Source: PALSA-1006 sp964532405 | GTDB taxonomy: Bacteria; Pseudomonadota; Gammaproteobacteria; Burkholderiales; Gallionellaceae | Direction of reading: 5' to 3' | DNA: 18,941 nt | Assembly: GCA_964532405.1 (NCBI GenBank) | Contig: CAZHIC010000041.1 | Coordinates: 1-18,941, forward strand | Shown: positions 1 through 7,388 of the stretch, piece after piece | Numbering within the stretch: the stretch's first letter is position 1 | Layout of the letters: each line of letters starts with the position of its first letter | The notes under the pieces: model-generated | Told to the model about the DNA's origin: nothing | The model's input: the letters and a program-made list of their open reading frames with translations, nothing else | Databases searched by the model: none | Made by a program: the position numbers and the translations under genes

Positions 1-1
1 G

Positions 2-172
2 GCGCACAAGCTCAAATCCTCGGCGCGCTCGGTGGGCGCGCTGGCGCTGGGCGAGCTGTGTGCCGAGATGGAGCAGGCGGGTAAGGCGGATGACACAGAA
101 GCATTGGCGGTGCTGTTGCCCCAGTTCGAGCAAGAGCTGGCGGGCGTTGAAAGTTTTCTTGCGGGGTATTGA
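2..172 (+). CDS. C-terminal end of a hybrid sensor kinase or Hpt protein (5' part outside window)
   Basis: The window opens inside a reading frame that starts at base 2 and ends at TGA 170-172, giving 56 residues. It contains the Hpt phosphotransfer signature AHKLKSSARSVGA, with the phospho-accepting histidine encoded at bases 5-7, followed by a helical tail rich in Leu and Glu. Hpt domains relay phosphate between a receiver domain and a final response regulator in the cytoplasm. The peptide closely matches the C-terminus of the complete hybrid kinase at 1298-4627, so the missing upstream part is probably a paralogous hybrid kinase. That is inference, because only the tail is visible. The stop is followed by 245 bases without a gene before the solute-binding protein gene. 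Confidence 0.8.
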   Translation, partial: AHKLKSSARSVGALALGELCAEMEQAGKADDTEALAVLLPQFEQELAGVESFLAGY

Positions 173-417
173 ACCAGATTGATTGGGGCGCGAGTAATCC
201 CTGTCGGTTTAAACGGGTGCAACTCAACGGATCAAGCCTTCTCATGTATAGGGTCTTGCGGTATTTGCATTGGCAGTTGGAGGCACTGGTGGGCAAGGTT
301 GTGGTATCGTTGTTGCATGCCGACGAACTGTATTACGCAAGCAGTTCGAGATGGTGTGCAGGAGGCTGCTTGCTTGATCGGTTGGCCACCCAATGAACTT
401 TTACCAAGGAGCAAACC

Positions 418-1248
418 ATGTCAATTATTCGATGTCTGGTGGCCGCAGTCGTAGCTCTCGCAGCCTTCGCGGCCAGCACTAGTACATTTGCGGAGGGATT
501 GGTTGTTCCGGGCAGTGGCAGTCCCGAGTACGTTCTCAAAGTCCTGGCCGAGGCTTTTAACGCCCAACAAGCGCAGCATCGCGTGCTGGTGCCGACTTCC
601 ATAGGAACGTCCGGTGGATTGCGCGCTGTCGAGACCGGGACGGCCACCCTCGGGCGTGTCGGCCGCCCGCTCAAGAGCGACGAACTGGCTCGTGGGCTGG
701 TGTATATCCCGATCGGCCGCGATCCGGTGACCTTTGTTGGGGGTGCCGGTGTCACCGTGAAAGACCTGACGCAAGCGCAGGTGATCGATGCTTACACCGG
801 CCGGGCAACGAACTGGCAGGTCTTTGGCGGCAAGCCCGGCCCGATCCGCGTGATCGGACGCGAGTCGACCGACGTTTCACGACAGGCGATCAACCGGGTC
901 ATCCTGCCGTTCGAGCGCATCGTTTTCGGCGATGCGGTCAAAGTGGTGAATCTTGACCCGCAAATGCTCGAACTGCTGGAGCGCTTTCCTGGCAGTCTGG
1001 GATTTCTGAACCGTTCGGCGCTGGCGGCAGCCAAGACCAAACTTGTTTACCTGTCCCTCGACGGCGTGCCATCAACACCGCAAAACGTCGAGGCCGGGCG
1101 TTACCCGTTGTGGCTAGAATTTGGGTTTGTCTACAAGGCGGGCAAGCTTGGCCCGGCCGCAAACGCTTTTGTTGACTTTGTCCGATCGCCGGCCGGTGTG
1201 CGCATCCTGCGCGAGCAAGGCATCCTGGTGCCTGCGGGTCAGTCTTAG
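418..1248 (+). CDS. periplasmic solute-binding (PstS/PBP-like) protein
   Basis: The 276-residue protein has a clear signal peptide: basic residue at position 5, hydrophobic stretch 7-18, probable cleavage after TFA at residue 25. The mature part starts LVVPGSGSPEYVLKVLAEAF. It continues with SIGTSGGLRAVETG near residues 61-74, which resembles the ligand-loop region of phosphate-binding PstS-like proteins (PBP-like domain family). A Shine-Dalgarno sequence AAGGAG at 406-411 lies 6 bases before the ATG. No ABC permease or ATPase gene follows. The next gene, 49 bases downstream, is a hybrid histidine kinase with a periplasmic sensor region. The likely role is therefore ligand capture for sensing, or for presenting a ligand to the kinase, rather than transport. 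Ligand identity cannot be read from the sequence; phosphate or another oxyanion is only a guess. Confidence 0.75.
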   Translation: MSIIRCLVAAVVALAAFAASTSTFAEGLVVPGSGSPEYVLKVLAEAFNAQQAQHRVLVPTSIGTSGGLRAVETGTATLGRVGRPLKSDELARGLVYIPIGRDPVTFVGGAGVTVKDLTQAQVIDAYTGRATNWQVFGGKPGPIRVIGRESTDVSRQAINRVILPFERIVFGDAVKVVNLDPQMLELLERFPGSLGFLNRSALAAAKTKLVYLSLDGVPSTPQNVEAGRYPLWLEFGFVYKAGKLGPAANAFVDFVRSPAGVRILREQGILVPAGQS

Positions 1249-1297
1249 CGACCCTGATGATCGCCCACCCCACCCCCGCTATGCGGTCTGAAACCCG

Positions 1298-4200
1298 ATG
1301 AAAGCGTCGTTCCGCCTGTCTACCAACGTGACGCTGGCTCTGCTGATAGGGTTGCTGGTATTGACGGACCAATGGGCGGCGTACCGCGTCTCCGCGCAGG
1401 TGCTTGAGGCTGCGGTTCGGGCGGGCGAGATCGACAAGATCAACGCCGTGGCTACTGTCATCAAGACATCGATCCAGGAATACGGGGACAAGGCAAAACT
1501 GATAGCGCGGCTAAAGGCGGCGGATAGTGTGTTGGCTGAGGCGATGACGCTTAACGGCCCTGAGCGAGCCGCGATGCTGGCATCCGAACTCGACGCAGTA
1601 TTCAGGATTGGCGAATTGCAGGTACTGGAAGTCACCGACACGGATCTGCGCGTGGTGTACCGCGCGCAGGATCCTGGGCGCATCGGCGACCAGGCCACTG
1701 GCTGGGGGGGCGCCGAGGCTCTGTCGGGTGCAGACACGCTGGTCAGCTCACGCGGCCCCGAAGGCGTCAGCATTCGCAACATCAGCCCGATACGGCTTGG
1801 TAGCGCGGTTGTTGGCAGCATTTCTGCCGGTGTTGGGTTGAACCAGCAAGCGTTTATTGATCGGATCAGCCTTGAGGTGGGGGCCAAGCTGGCACTGTTG
1901 GGGCACCATGGCGAGTTGCTGGCGGGACAAGCGGAGTTAGCATTAGCCGAGTCGGGCGACGGCTCGGCAGTGACCGAGGCGTTTCAAACAAAGCTGCCGG
2001 TCTACCGCAGTGACACCTTAGCCCACCACACCCGCGTGTATCTGCCGTTGATGATCGTGGACGATGGGTACGTGATGGTGGCGCAGATCGACAGCACCGA
2101 CGCCTATGCACTGATTGCGGCTGGCACGCGCCGCTCGGCTCTCTACGCGATATTGATCCTGATGGTCAGCCTGTTTATCGGATTGCTGGTTCTGCGTGTG
2201 ACCCTGGCTCCGCTGCGCCAGCTGCGCCAGCGTGCCGAGAAAACTGCATTGGCATTGACCGGCGAGACGATCCATGTACGCGGCTCTGACGAGATCGCAT
2301 CGGTCGTGAAGGTGCTCGACACTCTGACTGACCGTCTGGTGCAGCACAACAAGGAGCTGCTGCTGGCCAAAGCTCAGGCGGACGCGGCCAGCCTGGCGAA
2401 ATCGCAGTTCCTGTCGGCCATGAGCCACGAGATTCGTACCCCGATGAACGGCGTCATCGGCATGATCGACGTGCTGCACCAGACCAGCCTGCAGGGTGGA
2501 CAGGTGGAGATGGTCAATCTCATCCGTGAATCGGCGTATTCCCTGCTGGCCATCATCGAAGACATTCTCGATTTCTCCAAGATCGAGGCGGGCAAACTGG
2601 AGATCGAGAGCCTGCCTATGCCGCTGGCCGACGTGCTGGAGAATGCCTGCGACCTGCTGGGTCACCTGGCCACAAAGAAAGGGGTGGAGCTGACGCTGTT
2701 CATCGATCCGGCGATTCCACAAGCGGTCCTGGGCGATGCCTTGCGCCTGCGTCAGGTGCTGATCAACCTCGCCAACAACGCCATCAAATTTTCCAGCGGA
2801 CAGCAGCGACCGGGTCGGGTATCGGTGCGGGCCGTGCTGGTTGAAAACACACCTGACGAGCATGGCCGTTTCCCGACCCCTCGCTACGCTCTCCCCCCTT
2901 CGGCAAGCTCAGGACAGGCCGAGCCTCCCCCGGAGATACCCTCTCCTCAATCCTCTCCCGCAAGCGGGAGAGGAAGCGAACGAGAAATACAATTGTCAAT
3001 CCCAGAATCGCTACACGATGTTAAAAAAATCTTGGTGGAGTTTCAGGTGGCCGACAATGGCATCGGCATGGGTGAGGAGACCCAGGTGAAGCTCTTCAGT
3101 TCCTTCACCCAGGCCGACGCCTCGACCACCCGGCGCTTTGGCGGCACCGGGCTGGGGCTGGTCATCTCCCACCACCTGGTGCAACTGATGGGCGGCGAGA
3201 TCGCGCTACAGAGCGCACTGGGCAAGGGTTCCACCTTCACCGTGCGCCTGCCGTTTGAGCCGCTGCCGGCCAGGCCGGACAGCGGCGGCAAGGTTGTTGA
3301 CCTGAGCGGGCTTTCCTGCCTAGTGCTGGGCGACGCGGAGGGGTTGGGCGACGATATGGCCACCTATCTGAGCTACGGCGGCGCGCTCGTTGAGCGGGCA
3401 GCGAACCTGGATGCAGCCCGCAAACTGATCGTCACGCTTGCGCCCGGCATGTGGTTATTTATCATCGACGCCGGGCGCGATACGCCACCGGTTGAGGAAT
3501 TGCGCGCTGCCTGCCGACTCAACATGGACCCGCACTTCGTGGTGGTTGAGCAAGGACGCCATCAACCCGGCATGAATCCTCATTTTGTCATCATCAGGCG
3601 CGGGTGGCGCCGTCAGGGGCGCGCCCAAACGGTGGACATCGTCACCCTGGACGGCGATGTCATGCATCGCCAGTCCTTCCTCCGGGCAGTGGCCATCGCC
3701 GCCGGACGGGCGCAGGAGGAGGAAGAAGAAACGCGGCAACCCGACAAGGTCAAGGCAATAACCAAGCTGTCGCGCGCGGAGGCCCTGCAGCAGGGCCTCC
3801 TGATCCTGGTAGCCGAAGACAACGAAACCAACCAGAAAGTAATCCTGCAGCAACTCGGTTTGTTCGGCTACACGGCAGATGTCGCCAGCGACGGACACGC
3901 GGCACTGGAACGCTGGCAGAGCGGCGATTACGCGCTGCTGCTCAGCGACCTGCACATGCCGAAAATGGATGGCTATCAACTGACCGCCGCTATCCGTGCC
4001 GCCGAATCCGGCAAGGCTCACATCCCCATCATCGCCTTTACCGCCAACGCGCTCAAGGGTGAAGCCGAGCACTGTCTTGCCGTGGGCATGGATGATTATC
4101 TGAGCAAGCCGGTGCGGCTGGCGGATTTGCAAGCCATGCTGGAAAAATGGCTGCCGGTGGCAGAAGTGGATACGCCGGTCGAAACTACCTCAAGCCAGTC

Positions 4201-4627
4201 CCTTCCCCCCCTCAGGGGGAAGGCTAGAATGGGGGTAGAGCAGCGGGAAAGCCAAGTTTCTACCCCCTCCCTAACTCTCCCCCTTGCAGGGGGAGGGAAT
4301 GTGGTGGTTGACGTGAACGTGCTCAAAGCGCTGTTGGGCGACGATGAGGCAACCATTCGCGACTTCCTGCATGACTTCCGACTCAGCGCAGAAAAAATAG
4401 CGGCGGAGCTGCGCACTGTTTACGCGGATGGCAAGACGGTAGAGGCCGGTGCGTTGGCGCACAAGCTCAAATCCTCGGCGCGCTCGGTGGGCGCGCTGGC
4501 GCTGGGCGAGTTGTGTGCCGAGATGGAGACGGTTGGCAAGGCGGGTAACATTGGCGCATTTGCGGCGCTGCTGCCCCAGTTCGAGCAGGAGCTGGAGAAG
4601 GTTACGGCTTCTCTTGAGATATATTGA
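1298..4627 (+). CDS. membrane hybrid sensor histidine kinase (sensor-HAMP-HisKA-HATPase-pseudoREC-REC-Hpt)
   Basis: This 1109-residue protein is a complete phosphorelay in one chain. A first membrane helix lies around residues 10-25. A periplasmic sensor region of about 250 residues (Cache-like by layout) follows, then a second helix at about 281-302 and a HAMP-like linker. HisKA has SHEIRTPMNG with His377. The ATPase domain has an N box (NNAIKF, Asn493-494), DNGIGM (Asp586) and GGTGLGL (615-621). A degenerate receiver spans about 669-800. A full receiver spans about 834-955, with AEDN, phospho-acceptor Asp884 and Lys937. The C-terminal Hpt has His1055. Two repeat-derived inserts, about residues 527-560 and 967-1001, fall in the loop before DNGIGM and in the REC-Hpt linker. 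No strong Shine-Dalgarno is visible before the ATG. Short spacing to the solute-binding protein gene suggests cotranscription and a shared signal. The output partner is not evident; the REC-EAL protein downstream is a candidate. Confidence 0.9.
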   Translation: MKASFRLSTNVTLALLIGLLVLTDQWAAYRVSAQVLEAAVRAGEIDKINAVATVIKTSIQEYGDKAKLIARLKAADSVLAEAMTLNGPERAAMLASELDAVFRIGELQVLEVTDTDLRVVYRAQDPGRIGDQATGWGGAEALSGADTLVSSRGPEGVSIRNISPIRLGSAVVGSISAGVGLNQQAFIDRISLEVGAKLALLGHHGELLAGQAELALAESGDGSAVTEAFQTKLPVYRSDTLAHHTRVYLPLMIVDDGYVMVAQIDSTDAYALIAAGTRRSALYAILILMVSLFIGLLVLRVTLAPLRQLRQRAEKTALALTGETIHVRGSDEIASVVKVLDTLTDRLVQHNKELLLAKAQADAASLAKSQFLSAMSHEIRTPMNGVIGMIDVLHQTSLQGGQVEMVNLIRESAYSLLAIIEDILDFSKIEAGKLEIESLPMPLADVLENACDLLGHLATKKGVELTLFIDPAIPQAVLGDALRLRQVLINLANNAIKFSSGQQRPGRVSVRAVLVENTPDEHGRFPTPRYALPPSASSGQAEPPPEIPSPQSSPASGRGSEREIQLSIPESLHDVKKILVEFQVADNGIGMGEETQVKLFSSFTQADASTTRRFGGTGLGLVISHHLVQLMGGEIALQSALGKGSTFTVRLPFEPLPARPDSGGKVVDLSGLSCLVLGDAEGLGDDMATYLSYGGALVERAANLDAARKLIVTLAPGMWLFIIDAGRDTPPVEELRAACRLNMDPHFVVVEQGRHQPGMNPHFVIIRRGWRRQGRAQTVDIVTLDGDVMHRQSFLRAVAIAAGRAQEEEEETRQPDKVKAITKLSRAEALQQGLLILVAEDNETNQKVILQQLGLFGYTADVASDGHAALERWQSGDYALLLSDLHMPKMDGYQLTAAIRAAESGKAHIPIIAFTANALKGEAEHCLAVGMDDYLSKPVRLADLQAMLEKWLPVAEVDTPVETTSSQSLPPLRGKARMGVEQRESQVSTPSLTLPLAGGGNVVVDVNVLKALLGDDEATIRDFLHDFRLSAEKIAAELRTVYADGKTVEAGALAHKLKSSARSVGALALGELCAEMETVGKAGNIGAFAALLPQFEQELEKVTASLEIY
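2876..2975 (+). repeat. in-frame palindromic repeat inside the kinase ATPase domain
   Basis: This proline- and serine-rich coding stretch has the look of an intergenic repeat. It includes CTTCGGCAAGCTCAGGACAG and a perfect 10-bp palindrome, arms 2952-2961 and 2964-2973 around AA. It encodes a low-complexity segment (SSGQAEPPPEIPSPQSSPAS) that interrupts an otherwise normal HATPase fold between the N box and DNGIGM. The reading frame stays open through it. Comparable elements occur scattered between genes in many proteobacteria; I recall the type but cannot name a formal family. Borders are approximate. Confidence 0.7.
4196..4300 (+). repeat. in-frame two-hairpin repeat in the REC-Hpt linker
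   Basis: The element has three nested pairings. A 9-bp stem pairs 4201-4209 with 4214-4222 (CCTTCCCCC/GGGGGAAGG). A 7-bp stem pairs 4276-4282 with 4288-4294 (CTCCCCC/GGGGGAG). Between them an 8-bp pairing joins 4230-4237 and 4259-4266 (GGGGGTAG/CTACCCCC). It is translated in frame as a linker containing LPPLRGKARMG and TPSLTLPLAGGG between the second receiver and the Hpt domain. This resembles a mobile intergenic repeat captured by the coding sequence at a position where a flexible linker tolerates extra residues. Borders are approximate. Confidence 0.7.
4456..4528 (+). repeat. near-identical direct repeat of window bases 1-73 (Hpt coding region)
   Basis: Bases 4456-4528 match bases 1-73 with a single difference (position 56 C, position 4511 T), although the downstream parts of the two Hpt tails diverge clearly. 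Such an island of identity inside otherwise divergent paralogues points to tandem duplication with recent gene conversion, or to strong selection on this helix. The first copy is cut by the window edge, so the repeat may extend further left. Confidence 0.85.
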
Positions 4628-4717
4628 GAAGCATAGTTTTGCTCAAGGCGTGAGCAGCCAACGGATATACAATACATTCTCTTAGCAACGAACTGACGAA
4701 TTATTAGGTGACCAATC

Positions 4718-5932
4718 ATGGGTGATTTTCCAATCAAAATTTTGATACTCGATGACGAGCCCTTCATGCACAAGCTGCTCGTCCGCATGTTGGCGAATCT
4801 CGGTTACACCCAGGTTTCCACCTGTGACAACGGACATGTTGCGTTGGAGTTGATCACCGCTCCGAACGACTCCCCCAATTTGATTCTGCTGGATCTTAAT
4901 ATGCCGAAAATGGACGGGCTTGAGTTCGTGCGCCATCTGGTCGAGCGGAATTATATCGGCAGTCTCATTTTCATCAGCGGCGAGGATGAGCGTATGCAGC
5001 AGTCCGCCGAGAAATTGGCACGGGCGCATAAAATTACCGTGCTGGGGCATTTGCATAAACCGACCACACCGGAAGGCTTGGCGGCGTTGATCGGGAAGCT
5101 GGCTCTCCCGTCGCAGGATGCCCCCCGTGCGGTGAGTAAAGCTTACGGCGCGGACGAGTTGCGCGCAGCCATCGCCGGTGGTGAACTGGTCAATTATTAT
5201 CAACCCAAGGTGATGACGGCCACCGGTCGCGTGATGGGGGTGGAAGCGCTGGTGCGCTGGCGTCACCCTCAAGATGGCATCGTGTTTCCCGATCAGTTCA
5301 TCGGCGTGGCGGAAGAGCACGGCCTGATCGACGACTTGACACGGGTGGTACTGATCAGTGCGTTCGCCCAAGCCAAGCTTTGGCAGGAATCGGGGCTGAT
5401 GTTGCAAATGTCCGTCAACTTGTCGATGGACAATTTGGCCTCGCTGGATTTTCTGGATTTGATTGTCGATCTTGCAGCCAAAGCCGGTGTGCCGCCGCAG
5501 ATGGTGGATTTGGAGGTGACGGAAACCCGCTTGATGGGCGACTTGCGTACTCCGCTTGAAATTCTGTCCAGACTGCGCTTGAAACGTTTCCGCATTTCAA
5601 TCGACGATTTTGGTGTCGGGCATTCTTCTCTGGCGCAGTTGCGTGACATCCCTTTCGACGAACTCAAAATCGATCAAAGCTTTGTGCATGGCGCTTGCAG
5701 TAACGAGAGGTTGCGGGCGATGTTCGATTCCAGCCTCGGGCTGGCCAAGCAGCTCAGGATGGAGGTTGTGGCGGAAGGGGTCGAAGACCAGGCCGATTGG
5801 GATTTTGTGCGCAATAGAGGCTGCGATATTGCACAGGGTTATTTCATTGCCAGGCCCATGCCCGCCGCCAATATCCCCGCATGGATACAATCTTGGCATC
5901 AGACTTACCCTCGCACGAATAAACGCATTTAG
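4718..5932 (+). CDS. REC-EAL response regulator, cyclic-di-GMP phosphodiesterase
   Basis: The 404-residue cytoplasmic protein has an N-terminal receiver (LDDEP with Asp12-13, phospho-acceptor Asp59 in LLDLNMPKMDG, Lys114) and an EAL domain from about residue 145. Catalytic landmarks of active EAL phosphodiesterases are present: E176-A-L, Asn234 in VNLS, Glu266 in LEVTET, Asp296-297 in IDDFG, Lys317 in LKIDQ, Glu353 in EGVED, and QGY at 373-375. The loop-6 sequence reads DDFGVGHSS where DFGTGYSS is more usual. The key aspartates are kept, so hydrolysis of c-di-GMP to pGpG is likely and controlled by phosphorylation. The start has AGGTGA at 4706-4711, 6 bases before the ATG. It lies 90 bases after the hybrid kinase on the same strand, making it a plausible output of that phosphorelay (inference). 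Confidence 0.92.
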   Translation: MGDFPIKILILDDEPFMHKLLVRMLANLGYTQVSTCDNGHVALELITAPNDSPNLILLDLNMPKMDGLEFVRHLVERNYIGSLIFISGEDERMQQSAEKLARAHKITVLGHLHKPTTPEGLAALIGKLALPSQDAPRAVSKAYGADELRAAIAGGELVNYYQPKVMTATGRVMGVEALVRWRHPQDGIVFPDQFIGVAEEHGLIDDLTRVVLISAFAQAKLWQESGLMLQMSVNLSMDNLASLDFLDLIVDLAAKAGVPPQMVDLEVTETRLMGDLRTPLEILSRLRLKRFRISIDDFGVGHSSLAQLRDIPFDELKIDQSFVHGACSNERLRAMFDSSLGLAKQLRMEVVAEGVEDQADWDFVRNRGCDIAQGYFIARPMPAANIPAWIQSWHQTYPRTNKRI

Positions 5933-5945
5933 TCAGTTTTTTGTC

Positions 5946-6227
5946 ATGACTCATTTTGCTTCAATAGCTAGAATTTTAATTGTTACGGCCAGATATCATC
6001 CTCATGGATGTCATGATGCCTAATATGGACGGAATAGAAACCACGCGGCATTTGAAGGCGGCACTACAGCTCGCCCATGTTCCGGTGATTGTGGTTACCG
6101 GCAAGAGTGATGGGCAGGTTGTGATCGACAGTTTGAAGGCCGGTGCCACCGACTTCGTGGTAAAGCCTTTTGGTCGCGTCACGCTGATTTCAAAATAGAT
6201 CATGCGTTGGGCATGACGTCATCTTGA
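5946..6227 (+). pseudogene. decayed single-domain response regulator
   Basis: Receiver-domain fragments are visible in different frames. From ATG 5946 the frame reads MTHFASIARILIVTA, the first beta strand of a receiver. Near 5985 the match jumps frame to RPDIILMDVMMPNMDG, which holds the phospho-acceptor Asp, and continues through VPVIVVTG and FVVKPFG. The roughly 40 residues normally lying between these parts, including the acidic DD pair, are missing. At the end, TAG 6196-6198 truncates the protein after LISK. Restoring one A in the AAAA run would continue as IDHALGMTSS to TGA 6225-6227. An internal deletion plus a 1-base deletion indicate a dead gene. It probably once followed the REC-EAL gene as part of the same signalling locus. 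Confidence 0.75.
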
Positions 6228-6286
6228 TTCCCTATTTTTGAAGTTGGGCGGAAGTATTGAAACCGTTGTGCGGATTTGTCGCCCCT

Positions 6287-6922
6287 CTAAAGGCCGAGCG
6301 AAGCCAATAGATCATCCACTTCGTCCTGACCGTTGACGCTGTCTTTGGCTTGATGCCCTGGGCCTGCGGTTAATCCTTCGGTGCTGATCAGCGAATCTTT
6401 TGCGTCCGGTGCATATTCTTTGAGGATGTCGAGCAGGATGTTTTCGATCTCGACGGCGGCATCCACGATCTTGTTGACCATTTGTCCTGCCACATCGCGG
6501 AACTCCTGCGCTTCCATGATCTGCATCAGATTGTGGCGCACGATTTCCTCCGCCATCGCGATTTCGCCCAGTTTCGAGATGGTTTCCATCACGAGTGCCT
6601 CGTTTTTCTTGCCAAAGCTGGCGTCTGCCAAGCGTATGGATAAGTCGCTGCAAGTGGCACGGTTGGCGCTGGTCAGCGGCAGCGAGGCCTCTACCGCGCT
6701 AATGGTTTTTTCCGATGCTTCGTGCATGGATCGGTCGATAAAGGACAGGCGCTCGCGCGCATCCGGCATGGTAGATGCCGACTTTTCCAGGCTACGGGTA
6801 TGTCCGAGTTCTTTGAGTATGCGGTGCAATCTGGCGGTGGCGAGGCCGATTTTCTCGACTTTGGCGTCCGTGGGGGGAGTGCGTTTTTTGCGCGGGGTAG
6901 GTGTCGTCATGACAGCACTCAT
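6287..6922 (-). CDS. cheZ: chemotaxis protein phosphatase CheZ
   Basis: CheZ removes phosphate from CheY-P and so ends the tumble or turn signal at the flagellar motor. The 211-residue, mostly helical protein carries the active-site segment EAQEFRDVAGQMVNK, with Asp143 and Gln147, the same numbering as the catalytic pair of the Escherichia coli enzyme. The C-terminus, DEVDDLLASLGL, matches the CheY-binding tail of the family. The N-terminal 20 residues are basic and proline-rich and look unstructured. The start ATG overlaps the cheY stop by 4 bases (ATGA arrangement), indicating translational coupling. No other chemotaxis gene is downstream; the gene ends facing the decayed receiver fragment. 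Confidence 0.95.
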   Translation of the reverse strand: MSAVMTTPTPRKKRTPPTDAKVEKIGLATARLHRILKELGHTRSLEKSASTMPDARERLSFIDRSMHEASEKTISAVEASLPLTSANRATCSDLSIRLADASFGKKNEALVMETISKLGEIAMAEEIVRHNLMQIMEAQEFRDVAGQMVNKIVDAAVEIENILLDILKEYAPDAKDSLISTEGLTAGPGHQAKDSVNGQDEVDDLLASLGL

Positions 6923-7311
6923 TTCTGCATGGTTGCAAATACTTTTTTCAACTTCTCGTCCAGCGTGGCAGCCGTGAACGGCTTGACCACATAACCGGAA
7001 GCGCCGGCTTGTGCTGCCTCGATGATGTTTTCGCGCTTGGCCTCCGCCGTTACCATCAATACGGGCAAGTGCTTGAGTGCGGCATCCGCACGGATGTTGC
7101 GCAGCAGCTCGATGCCGGTCATGTTGGGCATGTTCCAGTCCGATACCACGAACTCGAAGTTGCCCTCGCTGCGCAGTTTGTTTAGCGCATCCACGCCGTC
7201 TTCCGCCTCGGTCACGTTGGCGAAGCCAAGTTCCTTGAGCAGGTTGCGCACGATGCGACGCATAGTGGAAAAATCATCCACTACTAAAATTTTCATATGT
7301 GGATCTGCCAT
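6919..7311 (-). CDS. cheY: chemotaxis response regulator CheY
   Basis: This 130-residue single receiver domain is of the CheY type: VVDDFSTMRRIVRNLLKELG at the N-terminus (Asp12-13), phospho-acceptor Asp58 in VVSDWNMPNMTG, Thr88 in MVTAEA, and Lys110 in VVKPF. DFSTMRRI and DWNMPNM are distinctive of motor-binding CheY rather than generic receivers. Phosphorylated CheY binds the flagellar switch. On the minus strand GGAG (plus-strand 7318-7321) sits 6 bases before the ATG. A further in-frame ATG at codon 6 (MKILVVDD) is possible but has no comparable Shine-Dalgarno. It is followed by cheZ with a 4-base overlap. Its kinase CheA is not in the window. Confidence 0.95.
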   Translation of the reverse strand: MADPHMKILVVDDFSTMRRIVRNLLKELGFANVTEAEDGVDALNKLRSEGNFEFVVSDWNMPNMTGIELLRNIRADAALKHLPVLMVTAEAKRENIIEAAQAGASGYVVKPFTAATLDEKLKKVFATMQK

Positions 7312-7388
7312 GCCTTACTCCGTTTACGTTTATTAACTGTGCAAGCTTACCTGATTTTTTATTTGTCGTTGAGTAGTCCCTGCAATTC

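Noticed and set aside
2018..2863. Long minus-strand frame opposite the kinase gene (281 residues)
   Set aside because: It lies wholly within the convincing plus-strand kinase, has high His/Gln/Arg shadow composition and matches no domain.
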